DNA of 64,000 nt from Winogradskya consettensis (GTDB lineage Bacteria > Actinomycetota > Actinomycetes > Mycobacteriales > Micromonosporaceae), in contig NZ_BOQP01000007.1 of NCBI RefSeq assembly GCF_018332715.1, positions 124,001-188,000 of the forward strand. The letters are read 5' to 3'. Positions 25,765 to 34,259 of this stretch are shown one piece after another. How positions within the stretch are numbered: position 1 is the stretch's first letter; each line of letters starts with the position of its first letter. Under the pieces are notes generated by a model. It was not told the origin of the DNA. It did no database searches and saw only the letters and a list, made by a program, of their open reading frames with translations. The position numbers were made by a program, and so were the translations under genes.

Positions 25765-26323
25765 GGCGCGGCGTTCCGGGGTCAGCCGTTCACTACGAAC
25801 AACCAGACAAGCCGGACGTGCTGCCCCCGCCCGACATAGACCCCCGGCTGCAGGTCTCCTCCCCTGGAACGACCTCGCCAAAGCCTCCGCCACGCTGATC
25901 CAGACCGTGGCGGCCGGAGCCTCGGAGGGCTGACTCTTACCCGGGAGAGGCGATCACCGGGAGCCACATCGTCAGTGGCCCGGGCTCTGGGGTGGCGGCA
26001 TGATGTTCAACTCCGCGGATGTCGGGGTTCCGGTGCTGTTGCGGCCGTTCCATGAGATGAACGAGACCCGGAACTCGTACTACCTCCCCCGCGTCTACCA
26101 CCAGGGCGAGATCACCTTCTGACGAACCGGCGTGCCGCCCGTCACCGAGAGGGGCGGCACGCGACCTGGTCTGGCACTACTTCCGCCGTTTTCGCCGGTG
26201 ACTTCATCGAACCGTTGCCGTGCGGCCATCGATCGGGGCGGTTTGATCACCGCGGCCCGGGGTAGGATCTGCGCACATCCACCGAGGCTCTCTCACTGTG
26301 GGTGGTTGGTGGGGGAGGTCGCG
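25765..26323. other. Non-coding stretch with gene remnants
   Basis: Between the hairpin and the kinase start, 559 bp hold no convincing intact gene. The only recognisable item is a short glycoside hydrolase-like fragment at 26000-26122. An open frame runs into the kinase from 26132, but its first 64 codons lack family similarity and precede a clear ribosome binding site. Confidence 0.55.
26000..26122 (+). pseudogene. Fragment resembling glycoside hydrolase family 26
   Basis: A 40-codon stretch encodes GVPVLLRPFHEMNE, closely resembling the strand and acid/base region of GH26 beta-mannanases (typically ...RPxHEMNG...). The flanking parts of the enzyme are missing on both sides and the frame stops at 26120. 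The catalytic glutamate of the motif is kept, but the fragment cannot fold as an enzyme. Best read as a decayed gene end; the family call rests on one motif. Confidence 0.4.
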
Positions 26324-27631
26324 GTGCAAGAGCTCGCAGGGCGTTACCGGGTGGGCAACGCCGTCGGCCGTGGCGGCAGTGCGGTGGTCCATCGTGGCTT
26401 CGACCGTACGTTGAAACGACACGTCGCCGTGAAACTGTTCTTCCCGTACGGTCCCGGCGACAACGCCGCGGACGCCGTTCTGCTGGAGGCGCGCACCGCG
26501 GCGGGGCTCAACCACCCGAACATCGCCCGGGTCTACGACTACGGCGAGGTTGTCGACGGCGCCGACCGCACGCCGTTCCTCATCATGGAGTTCGTCGCCG
26601 GTGAGACGCTCGCCGACCGGCTCAAGGGCACCGGCCCGCTGCCATGGCAACGCGCCGCCGAGATCGGTGCGGATGTCGCTGCCGCGCTGGCCGCCGCGCA
26701 CGAGCAGAATCTCGTGCATCGCGACGTCAAGCCCCGCAACGTCATGCTCTCCCCGGACGGCACGAAGGTCCTCGACTTCGGCATCGCCGCCGCGGCGGGC
26801 AAGAACGCCGTCGACACCCAGGGCCGGCTGTGGGGCACCCCGGCCACGCTCGCCCCGGAACAGCTCCGCGGCGAGGCGACCTACCCCGCAGCCGATGTGT
26901 ACGCTCTCGGCCTGCTGTTGTTCGAATGCCTCACCGCCGAGCGCGCCTGGCCGGGCAACAGCATCGTCGAGATCCTCACCGCCCGCCACCACAACCCGTC
27001 GCCCCGGCTGCCCCGCATCCCCGGGATCCCCCGCGACCTCATCCGGCTCTACGAGGCGTGCACCGCCGACGACCCGGCCCGGCGTCCCACGGCGGCGGCC
27101 GCGGCCGACATCCTGCGCCGCAGCTCAGAATCCCTCACGGCGTTCATTCCCGCGATGGGGACGACGCGCTCGCGACGGCGCGGGGTCGTCATGGCGGCGC
27201 TGGGGGTCGTGACGGTGGCCCTGACCGTCGTGGGGATGCAGCTCGCCAACGGTGCCGCGACGCCCGGCGGTCACCCGGCCGACGCCGCTGTCGGCGAGAC
27301 ACCGCCCGCTGCGACGACACCGGCCGTGCCCGGCTCGTCGACACGACCGGTCATCGCGCCCGAGCCCACCGCGGTCGTCCCGGTGGAGTCGACCGTGCCC
27401 AGCCGGCCCCGCTCGTCGTCCAAGCCGGCCCCGTCGGTCAGTGCGTCCCGCTCAGCGAGCCCGTCCGCGTCGCCCTCCGGCTCGCCGACCCCGTCGACGC
27501 CGACGGAGTCCCCGGACACCAGCCCCACCCCGACCGAGCCGGTCGACCCGACCACCGACCCGGACCCGTCGTCCACCCCGGTCGAGACGCCCCCGCCCAC
27601 CCCGACCGGCGAGGCCCAGGGCCTGGTCTGA
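26324..27631 (+). CDS. Transmembrane serine/threonine protein kinase
   Basis: The 435-residue PknB-type kinase has the glycine loop VGRGGSAVV, the catalytic loop HRDVKPRN (132-139), DFG, and the activation-segment end PEQL. A basic stop-transfer and one TM helix (about 288-306) lead to an extracellular tail of about 125 residues rich in Pro, Ser and Thr, probably a wall-spanning stalk. The GTG at 26324 is preferred because GGGGGAGG lies 6 nt upstream and the kinase fold begins directly after it. The 3' end runs into a 16-bp tandem repeat that includes the stop codon. No PASTA or other sensor domain is present. Confidence 0.9.
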   Translation: MQELAGRYRVGNAVGRGGSAVVHRGFDRTLKRHVAVKLFFPYGPGDNAADAVLLEARTAAGLNHPNIARVYDYGEVVDGADRTPFLIMEFVAGETLADRLKGTGPLPWQRAAEIGADVAAALAAAHEQNLVHRDVKPRNVMLSPDGTKVLDFGIAAAAGKNAVDTQGRLWGTPATLAPEQLRGEATYPAADVYALGLLLFECLTAERAWPGNSIVEILTARHHNPSPRLPRIPGIPRDLIRLYEACTADDPARRPTAAAAADILRRSSESLTAFIPAMGTTRSRRRGVVMAALGVVTVALTVVGMQLANGAATPGGHPADAAVGETPPAATTPAVPGSSTRPVIAPEPTAVVPVESTVPSRPRSSSKPAPSVSASRSASPSASPSGSPTPSTPTESPDTSPTPTEPVDPTTDPDPSSTPVETPPPTPTGEAQGLV

Positions 27632-27697
27632 GCAGGGCCTGGCCTGAGCAGGGCCCGCCTGAGCAGGGCTTGTTCTGAGCAGGGCCTGTTCTGAGCG
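27619..27697. repeat. Five tandem copies of a 15-16 bp unit at the kinase stop
   Basis: Units at 27619-27634, 27635-27650, 27651-27665, 27666-27681 and 27682-27697 share the pattern GGGCCTGNNCTGAGCA. Each copy carries TGA. The first overlaps the end of the kinase coding sequence and supplies its stop. The array fills the 76 bp between two convergent genes. Confidence 0.9.
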
Positions 27698-27707
27698 GGG
27701 GTGGCCG

Positions 27708-28358
27708 TCAGAGGTCGTCGAGCTGGATCAGACCGTCCTGCAGGGCGCGCGCGACCAGGGCGGCCTTCGTCGAGGCGGGGCGCCCGGCGCGGGCATAGCG
27801 GACCCGGACCCGGTCGATGTAGCCCTCGACCGTCCGGGGTGAGAGGTGGCACCGGGCGGCGACCAGCTGCTTGGACTCGCACTGGAACCACGCCAGCAAC
27901 ACCTCCTGCTCCCGCTCGGTCAGCCGCGGGCGATCGGAGGCTTCGTTCGCCGACATCGCTCCGGCGAGGGCGGGCGGCACGTACGGCAGATCCTGGGCGG
28001 CCGCTCGCACCGCCGCGACCAGGTGTTCTTCGCCCTCGGCCTTGGTGAGGAACGTGGCGCAGCCGGCGTCGAGGCAGCGCAGCGCGGTCTCGCGGTCCTC
28101 GCGCATGGTGTACACGATCACGCGCCGGCCGGCGGCGACCAGCTCCGCCAGGGCGTCCCAGGCCACGGTGTGCCGGTCGGTGAGCTGCAGGTCCAGGACG
28201 ACGACGTCGGCCCGCAGGCCTTCCGGGGTCGTGGCGATCCGCGGGTCGTTACCGGCGGCTGTCACCGTGATCCCGGCGGCCTGGAACCAGGCCCGGGCGC
28301 CGGCGAGGACCACCGGGTGGTCGTCGACGATGGCGACGGACGGGTTCAGAGGGGACAT
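27708..28358 (-). CDS. NarL/FixJ-type response regulator
   Basis: The 216-residue product has a receiver domain with the acidic pocket at Asp12-Asp13, the phospho-acceptor Asp in VVVLDLQ (about residue 55), and a C-terminal LuxR-type HTH (about 150-210: LTEREQEVLLAWF). The start at 28358 gives a receiver beginning at residue 8; a longer upstream frame has no domain. It overlaps the 3' end of the preceding sensor-like gene by 13 bp, so the three genes form one operon transcribed leftwards. Confidence 0.9.
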   Translation of the reverse strand: MSPLNPSVAIVDDHPVVLAGARAWFQAAGITVTAAGNDPRIATTPEGLRADVVVLDLQLTDRHTVAWDALAELVAAGRRVIVYTMREDRETALRCLDAGCATFLTKAEGEEHLVAAVRAAAQDLPYVPPALAGAMSANEASDRPRLTEREQEVLLAWFQCESKQLVAARCHLSPRTVEGYIDRVRVRYARAGRPASTKAALVARALQDGLIQLDDL

Positions 28359-29419
28359 GTCAGCTCCACCCACAGGGTTTCGTCGATGGTGGTGGTACGG
28401 ATCGCCAGCGGGGCGGGGACGGGGCCGAGCACGAACCGCGCCCCGGGGTTGCCGGTGCGGGCGACGACGCTGAGGCTCAGGTGGGTGGGGGTCGGCACGG
28501 CGGTGAGACGCAGGCGGGACACCGGCAGGCGGGCGCAGGCGCGCACCACGTCGCGGGTCGCCCGGCGCAGCACGGGAGGCAGCTGGCCGGCGTGCACGGC
28601 GACCTCGATCCGGGTGCCCGCCGCCTGCAGATCGTCGAGGCATGCTGACAGTTCGTCACCGAGTGGGTCGCCGTCGTCGTGGTTCCAGGCGGCGAGCAGG
28701 CGGCGCACCTGGGCGGCCGCGATGCGACTGCTCCGGCGCAGGCTGTCGTCGGGGGCGGTGCCCGCGGCGACGTCGGCAAGGCTGGCCAGGACCGGTTCGA
28801 CCGCGGCGGCGACCGTCCGGGAGCGGCGGAGCCGGTCGTCGTGCAGCGCGGCCGCCACGAACTGCTCCGTGCGGATGGCATCCTGCGTCAGCTGCAGCTG
28901 CCTGGTGGCCTCGGCGGAGCGTTCGAGTGCCCGTGTCGCCAGCGCGATCGGGATCTGCAGGCCGAGGATGCCGAGCGCGCGGACGCACATCACGGCGATC
29001 TCCGGCGGTCCGGCGGGGATCGCCGCGGCCAGGGCGAGCACCACCGGCAGGGCCAGCCACAGCACGAGCAGCGACAGCCGGACACCGGAGGCGATCGTCA
29101 GCAGCAGCCAGCCGTTCACCCCGATCGCCCAGTTGGCGTTGGTGTGCTGCAGCCCGGCGGGCACGGTGAGGGTTACGGCGGTGGTGGCGGCGAGTGTCAC
29201 GACGCTGAGGGTGGTGGCGAGCACCTGTCGTTGCCGGGTGCCCCGCTCGGGCCAGGCCATGAGGCCGGCCGTCGCGAGCCAGGCGCCGATGCTGGCCAGG
29301 TAGGCCACGCGCTGGATGCCGGCGGGATTGTCCAGGGCGTCGGCGCGGTACAGCACCAGCAGCAGCACGCCGCACATCACCCAGGTTCCCCACCGGGCCG
29401 CCCTGCGGATGTCGGTCAC
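28346..29419 (-). CDS. Membrane sensor-like protein, degenerate histidine kinase
   Basis: The 357-residue product has about five hydrophobic segments in residues 10-165. A helical stretch containing ALHDDRLRRSR follows, placed like the dimerisation/phospho-acceptor helix of NarX-type kinases. The C-terminal half does not show the N, G1 or G2 boxes of an ATPase domain, unlike its neighbour. It may act as a sensor subunit that depends on the adjacent kinase. It overlaps the upstream kinase gene by 4 bp and the regulator gene by 13 bp. Confidence 0.65.
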   Translation of the reverse strand: MTDIRRAARWGTWVMCGVLLLVLYRADALDNPAGIQRVAYLASIGAWLATAGLMAWPERGTRQRQVLATTLSVVTLAATTAVTLTVPAGLQHTNANWAIGVNGWLLLTIASGVRLSLLVLWLALPVVLALAAAIPAGPPEIAVMCVRALGILGLQIPIALATRALERSAEATRQLQLTQDAIRTEQFVAAALHDDRLRRSRTVAAAVEPVLASLADVAAGTAPDDSLRRSSRIAAAQVRRLLAAWNHDDGDPLGDELSACLDDLQAAGTRIEVAVHAGQLPPVLRRATRDVVRACARLPVSRLRLTAVPTPTHLSLSVVARTGNPGARFVLGPVPAPLAIRTTTIDETLWVELTCPL

Positions 29420-30534
29420 GCGGCGGGCCAGCGCAGCTCGACTCGGGTGCCCCGGCCCGGGGCGCTGACCACGCGGGCGCTGCCGCCGGCCCGGCGCATC
29501 CGGGCCTCGACGGACAGTCGCAGGCCGAGATGTGTCCCGCCGGGAACGTCGCCCGGCCGGAACCCGCGACCGTCGTCGATGACGTCCAGCGTCACCGTTC
29601 CCGGTGCGGGCAGCCGCAGCCGCAGCCGGGCCTGGCCGGTGCCGGCGTGGCGTTCGACGTTGCGCAGTGCCTCGTCACGGGCCAGGAGCAGGGCATCGAT
29701 GGCGTACGCGGGGATCGCCGGAGCATCGCCGGCGGATTCCTGCGTGACGGTGACGCCGAGCGTACCGGTCTCGGGTGGGGTGGTCAGGTCCGCGAACGTC
29801 GCGGTCCGGGGCGCGGGCTCGAGCCGGGACAGATCGGATCGCGCCCGGTGCTGCAGTTCGGGGCCACTGACGCCACGCGACGCCGCTGCCGTGAGCGTGG
29901 CGGCGACGGTGTCGTGCAGCACCGCGAGGTGTTCCTCGACGTCGGCCCGGCGGGCAGTGGTGAGCTCCGCCTCGCGTCGCGCGGTGGCTGTGGCGGCGGT
30001 GAGGTCGTCGACGCGCCGGGCACTCCGGGTGACCAGCACGATGAGGCACCGGGCCAGCCCACCCTGCCAGAGCAGCATCACCGCCTGGGCGCCGCGCAGG
30101 TTCCAGTCGTCGCCCGGAGCCAGCGTCGACCCCACCCACACGCCGGCGGAGATGACGAGCGTGTAGCCGAGACCGTCACGGGGGCGGGTGTAGAACTGCA
30201 CCGCGCCGACACACACCGAGGTCACCGGTCGCGCCCAGTCGTCCAGGTCGAGATGGCCGTGCGACGGGTGGAGCAACGGCAGCAGCACGCACGCGGCAAC
30301 GAGCGGGATGCCGTCCACGACCGCGCGTGCTCGCGGCCACCGCCCGGCCAGCACGAACGCGACCTGCCACGCCAGGACGGCGACGACGACCGCGGCGGAG
30401 GCTGCCGTCACGCCACCGAGCGGCACCAGGGCGGTGCAGGCGACGACGACGAGCACCTTGGCGGTCACGGCGATCCGGGCGGCGGCAGCCTTGACCGAGG
30501 TCTCCACCGGCCCGATGTCGCTGATGGTGTGCAC
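29416..30534 (-). CDS. NarL-type sensor histidine kinase
   Basis: The 372-residue product has an N-terminal membrane region (about five segments to residue 170). The HisKA_3-type helix reads EEHLAVLHDTVAATL, followed by an ATPase domain with RDEALRNVERHA, DDGRGF and GLRLSVEARMRRAGG. It probably phosphorylates the response regulator two genes downstream. First gene of the leftward operon; its promoter should lie in the 153-bp divergent gap before the secreted peptidase genes. Confidence 0.88.
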   Translation of the reverse strand: MHTISDIGPVETSVKAAAARIAVTAKVLVVVACTALVPLGGVTAASAAVVVAVLAWQVAFVLAGRWPRARAVVDGIPLVAACVLLPLLHPSHGHLDLDDWARPVTSVCVGAVQFYTRPRDGLGYTLVISAGVWVGSTLAPGDDWNLRGAQAVMLLWQGGLARCLIVLVTRSARRVDDLTAATATARREAELTTARRADVEEHLAVLHDTVAATLTAAASRGVSGPELQHRARSDLSRLEPAPRTATFADLTTPPETGTLGVTVTQESAGDAPAIPAYAIDALLLARDEALRNVERHAGTGQARLRLRLPAPGTVTLDVIDDGRGFRPGDVPGGTHLGLRLSVEARMRRAGGSARVVSAPGRGTRVELRWPAA

Positions 30535-30687
30535 AGCCGCCCCCTTTCTCCCCCGCGCGCGACAGCGTATTTGGTCGATGCCACCTCGCCGCCGGATGAG
30601 GGTCGTTCACCGCTCACCGCAACGGTTACGCGTCAGTAGCGTCCTGCATCGACAGAGCAGAAACCACGTTGCACGGAAGGGTTTCCG

Positions 30688-31521
30688 GTGAACGTTTCCC
30701 GTCGTTCCCTGCTGGCACTGGGCGCCGCCGTCCCGGCGCTCGCGCTGGCCCCGCAGTCGGCATTCGCCGCTGCCGCACTGCCCACGGTCGATATGGAGGC
30801 CGTGCTCAAGGCGGCGCAGTGGGACCCGGTCAAGGCCGATGAGGCGGTCACCGCCGGCGCCGGTCCGAGCGTCCGGCTGGTCGAGACCGCCCTGCGCGGC
30901 CTGGGCCTGATCGACGCGTCCTATGTGGATGGCCACTTCGGCACGCGGACCGTCGCAGCGTACGCCCAGTGGCAGAAGCAACTCGGCTACAGCGGCATCG
31001 ACGCCTCCGGGCTGCCCGGCAAGACGTCGCTGACCAGGCTCGGTGACGGGCAGTTCACCCTGACCCGGGTCTACTCGGTCGGCGCCCGGACCACCCACCA
31101 GGGGTTTCCCGTCAACACGCGGACCCTGGCCATGCTGAAGGCGGCGCAGACCCGGTCCGGGATCACCTTCACCGTCGAGCAGGGGTCCTACTCCCCCGGC
31201 GCCGACCCGACCTCGGCCGGTACGCACGACGGCGGCGGCGCGCTCGACCTCGACGCCGAGGCACTGACCGCCGCCAAGCGCACCGCCGCCGTGACCGCGC
31301 TGCGCCAGGTCGGCTTCGCGGCGTGGCTGCGGACCCCGGCACAGGGCGACTGGCCGCTGCACATCCACGCCGTCGCGATCAGCGACACCGACCTGTCCGC
31401 CTCGGCGCAGAAGCAGGTCGGCGCCTATTACGAGGGCCGCAACGGCCTGGCGAACAACGCGGCCGACGACGGCCCGCGCGTCTCGAAAGTCACCTACGAG
31501 GAATACCTGCGTTCCCTCTGA
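30688..31521 (+). CDS. Secreted peptidoglycan-binding M15-type peptidase
   Basis: The 277-residue product has a twin-arginine-like signal (SRRSLLALG), a peptidoglycan-binding-like segment (about 55-115), and a metallopeptidase domain. The zinc motif HxxGxAxD is at His180-Asp187 and the last ligand is in HIH (225-227). M15 enzymes cut D-Ala-D-Ala or L-Ala-D-Glu bonds in peptidoglycan. The GTG start has GGAAGG 7 nt upstream. It leads a four-gene rightward set of exported proteins and diverges from the sensor kinase operon. Confidence 0.85.
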   Translation: MNVSRRSLLALGAAVPALALAPQSAFAAAALPTVDMEAVLKAAQWDPVKADEAVTAGAGPSVRLVETALRGLGLIDASYVDGHFGTRTVAAYAQWQKQLGYSGIDASGLPGKTSLTRLGDGQFTLTRVYSVGARTTHQGFPVNTRTLAMLKAAQTRSGITFTVEQGSYSPGADPTSAGTHDGGGALDLDAEALTAAKRTAAVTALRQVGFAAWLRTPAQGDWPLHIHAVAISDTDLSASAQKQVGAYYEGRNGLANNAADDGPRVSKVTYEEYLRSL

Positions 31522-31535
31522 CAAGGAGTTCGTCC

Positions 31536-32414
31536 ATGAAGAAGTTCAAAGCTCTCGCCATCGCCGCCCTGATCGGCGCCGGCATCGTCACCGTCGCCCC
31601 GACGGCCGCCCACGCGGCGTCCCGCGACGGCGTCTGCAACGACGGCGAGTTCTGCCTCTACTACAACAGCGACAACGAGGGATCGATCTCCGACTTCACC
31701 GGTTCGATCTCGGACTACGGCGCCACCCAGCCCAGCTGCTACGAGTTCAAGGGCGCCGGCGCCGGCCAGGACCTGTGCGTGAAGAACGAGGCCGCGTCGG
31801 TCTGGAACCGCTCCGACGTCCCGGTCACCGTCTACTTCAACAGCGGCTACGGCGGCGCCCACCAGGGCATCGCCGCCGGTAAGAAGGTCAACCTCAACTC
31901 GAAGCTGAAGAACGAGAACGCGTCGCACAAGTTCGGCGTCGACGACACCGCCGACGAGAACCTGACCCACGGGCTCTACAACGCCAGCGGCACCATCACC
32001 TGCGGCTTCGACCGCTATGTGAACACCCCGGGCCGGCACGAGGGCATCGACATGGCCCGCGAACTCGGCGCCCCGGTCCGGGCCCTGCTGTCCGGGAAGG
32101 TCATCAACATCGTCCGCGGCTCGACCGGGAGCGGCGGCCTCTCCACCATCGCGATCTACCACTCCGGTATCGACGCCACGATCGTCTACCTGCACAGCGC
32201 CCCGCTGGCGAGCCTGAGCGAGGGCGACACCGTCACCCGTGACCAGCAGATCGCCACCGAGTCGTGGCGTGGCGTCGGCTCCAGCAGCGCCGCGCACACC
32301 CACGTCGAATACCGCCCGGGCCGCAAGGAACTCGCCGCCGTGAGCAGCGACGAGACCCTGGTCAACCCGGACCCGACCGCGTTCTGGAACGCACGGGGGT
32401 ACAACGAACGATGA
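31536..32414 (+). CDS. Secreted M23 metallopeptidase with N-terminal I36-like domain
   Basis: The 292-residue product has a Sec signal. A cysteine-containing domain (about 29-130, DGVCNDGEFCLYYN) resembling peptidase inhibitor I36/crystallin-like modules follows. The C-terminal M23 (LytM) domain has zinc ligands His168, Asp172 and His256 in HTH (254-256). M23 enzymes cut peptide cross-bridges of peptidoglycan. It starts 14 bp after the M15 gene behind AAGGAG, and its stop overlaps the next start (ATGA). The I36-like part could be a wall-targeting or self-inhibiting module. Confidence 0.88.
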   Translation: MKKFKALAIAALIGAGIVTVAPTAAHAASRDGVCNDGEFCLYYNSDNEGSISDFTGSISDYGATQPSCYEFKGAGAGQDLCVKNEAASVWNRSDVPVTVYFNSGYGGAHQGIAAGKKVNLNSKLKNENASHKFGVDDTADENLTHGLYNASGTITCGFDRYVNTPGRHEGIDMARELGAPVRALLSGKVINIVRGSTGSGGLSTIAIYHSGIDATIVYLHSAPLASLSEGDTVTRDQQIATESWRGVGSSSAAHTHVEYRPGRKELAAVSSDETLVNPDPTAFWNARGYNER

Positions 32415-32878
32415 CACCTCTGCGCAGGGCCGCTCTCGCCGCCCTCCTCCTGTTGACCTCGCTGCTCGCCTTCGCAGCGCCGTCCCCCGCGAACGCCGAC
32501 GTCTCCGGCAGCTGCTCCGGCACCCAGATCGACTCCAAAGCGATCAAGGGCGGCTCCCACACGTACGGAACCCTGTACGTCTACTACGACTCGTCCACCG
32601 GCAAGAACTGCGCCAAGGCGACCAACACCACCGGTACCGCCCACCAGCTGGCCGTATGGGTCTTCCGCTGCAAGGCCGGCTCCTCCGGCACACAGGCGAC
32701 CTGCGATTTCACCGACACACCGACCGAGAACAAGAACCTCGACTCCGGGGTGTTCAGCAGCTACGCCGGCCCGGTCCACACCCTCGGCAGCGCCGCCGGC
32801 CGGTGCATCTACGCCGGAGCCCAGATGGTGACCAGCGGCGGCGAGGCCCGCGCCGACATCTGGGGCCACTGCGGCTGA
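32411..32878 (+). CDS. Small secreted cysteine-containing protein, paralogue A
   Basis: The 155-residue product has a signal peptide and a mature part starting near GSCSGT. It carries SHTYGTLYVYYDSSTGKNC, SSYAGPV and a C-terminal WGHCG. The pattern resembles small actinomycete exported proteins of the spore-associated SapA type, with six cysteines that could pair. Function is unknown. It is translationally coupled to the M23 peptidase and followed by a paralogue, so it probably acts outside the cell with the two wall peptidases. Confidence 0.75.
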   Translation: MTPLRRAALAALLLLTSLLAFAAPSPANADVSGSCSGTQIDSKAIKGGSHTYGTLYVYYDSSTGKNCAKATNTTGTAHQLAVWVFRCKAGSSGTQATCDFTDTPTENKNLDSGVFSSYAGPVHTLGSAAGRCIYAGAQMVTSGGEARADIWGHCG

Positions 32879-32904
32879 CCGCCGCCCTCGACCAAGGAGA
32901 TTCA

Positions 32905-33378
32905 ATGATTTCTCTGCGCAGAACCGGTCTGTCCGCGGCCCTGCTCCTGACCCCGCTGCTCTCCCTCGCGGCGCTGGCCCCGGCCCCGGCATCGGCGGCC
33001 GTCACCGGCAGCTGCTCCGGCACGGAGATCGACACGGCGGCCATGAAGTCCGGCAGCCACACCTACGGCACCCTTCACCTCTACTACAACTCGTCCACCG
33101 GCAAGAACTGCGCCAAGGCGACCAACGTCACCGGCGCCGCCCGCGACATGTCCGTGTGGGTCCTGCGCTGCTTCGGAACCAGCGGCCCGGTAGCGAGCAG
33201 GTGCAACAGCCAGGACGGCCCGGTCCAGAACGTGAACTACGACTCCGGCCACTACAGCAGCTACGCCGGCCCGGTCAACACCAAGGGCTCAGCAGCGGGC
33301 ACGTGCATCAACGCAGGCTCCACCATCGAGGTCGGCAGCATCACCGCCACAGCCCAGATCTACGGCCACTGCGGATAA
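32905..33378 (+). CDS. Small secreted cysteine-containing protein, paralogue B
   Basis: The 157-residue product is a clear paralogue of the preceding gene. It shares GSCSGTEID, SHTYGTL, SSTGKNCAKATN, YSSYAGPV and the terminal YGHCG, while the middle third is diverged. Signal peptide present; AAGGAG lies 8 nt before the ATG. The tandem duplication with divergence confined to the central segment suggests different binding partners on a common scaffold. Confidence 0.75.
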   Translation: MISLRRTGLSAALLLTPLLSLAALAPAPASAAVTGSCSGTEIDTAAMKSGSHTYGTLHLYYNSSTGKNCAKATNVTGAARDMSVWVLRCFGTSGPVASRCNSQDGPVQNVNYDSGHYSSYAGPVNTKGSAAGTCINAGSTIEVGSITATAQIYGHCG

Positions 33379-33431
33379 CCCGCAAAGCCATCGGCAACGC
33401 CTTCTGCGTGTGCCGGACCCGCCGGTCAGCG

Positions 33432-34259
33432 TTACGACCACGGCTCCGGGTCCGGCACGCGTCCCCACCACCAACCGCGACCGGGCTCGGGGCCGGCCGC
33501 GGTGGTGTGGTCACGGAAGACCGCGTCGACGGCCTCGACAGCCCGCTCGAACGGTACGGCGACCACGGCGGGCACCACGGTTCGCGTCAGCTGGTCGCGT
33601 ACCTCGAGGTCCTGGTCGTAGAAGTCACGTGGGTACCGGCCGTCCGGCGGCCATCCCGTGGTCATGCGAACGGCGAGCGCTTCCCACGCCTTCAACCGGG
33701 TCGTGGCGTGCCAGAGCTCGTCACCGGTCACCGGAATCAGCGCGCTGTCTCCCAGCACCGCATCGAATGCGTCAGCGATCGGATGAGGAACAGGGTGATC
33801 CTTGATGACCTCGGGCTGCGGCGCGACCCGGACCCGCGGCAGCAACGCCACCGGCCGCTCCACCGCGTCGATCACCAGCGAACCCTCCTCCGGCCCGTCG
33901 TAGACCCTCGCCCGGGTGCGCGGCCCGTCCGGGGCAGCAAGCCAATACGCACTCGGCCGTACGCCGCCCGCGTCATACAGAACCGGAACGCGCAGCTCAA
34001 CCGCCAGCTCTTCGGCGCTCTCGGCCACTGACCTTCGCACCGGAGCCGCCTCCGTCACATAGACGTCGAGCGCCCACCGGATGTCACCGGAGCGCGGCGC
34101 AAAGGTACACAACACGATCGCCTGCCAGTTCCGGTCCTCGGCGTCCTCGTCGGCGACGTCGACCTCGTCCAGCGGCACCTCGTTGATCCTGCAGAGAGCA
34201 ACTCGCAGCCGCACCACGTCGAGGTCGCCGGCGATCAGCAGGTCGTAGCCCGTCGTCAT
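33432..34259 (-). CDS. Hypothetical cytoplasmic protein, candidate immunity partner
   Basis: The 275-residue product has no signal peptide or membrane segment and is acidic in its N-terminal third. I do not recognise a family. Its start overlaps the end of the upstream WXG-linked gene by 4 bp (ATGA), which itself overlaps a WXG/CpnT-like gene. Last position behind a type VII-style substrate pair is where immunity genes normally sit, so that role is inferred from context only. Confidence 0.55.
   Translation of the reverse strand: MTTGYDLLIAGDLDVVRLRVALCRINEVPLDEVDVADEDAEDRNWQAIVLCTFAPRSGDIRWALDVYVTEAAPVRRSVAESAEELAVELRVPVLYDAGGVRPSAYWLAAPDGPRTRARVYDGPEEGSLVIDAVERPVALLPRVRVAPQPEVIKDHPVPHPIADAFDAVLGDSALIPVTGDELWHATTRLKAWEALAVRMTTGWPPDGRYPRDFYDQDLEVRDQLTRTVVPAVVAVPFERAVEAVDAVFRDHTTAAGPEPGRGWWWGRVPDPEPWS

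Noticed and set aside
25553..25967. Short open frames after the sigma partner gene (25553-25933 plus, 25782-25967 minus)
   Set aside because: They overlap the hairpin or the coding end of the partner gene, and no domain or start context supports them.
26132..26323. Upstream extension of the Ser/Thr kinase
   Set aside because: The 64 extra codons show no kinase similarity, and a strong ribosome binding site precedes the GTG at 26324.
28359..28643. Upstream extension of the response regulator
   Set aside because: The added residues are an Arg/Pro/His-rich shadow of the sensor gene; the receiver starts at the ATG at 28358.
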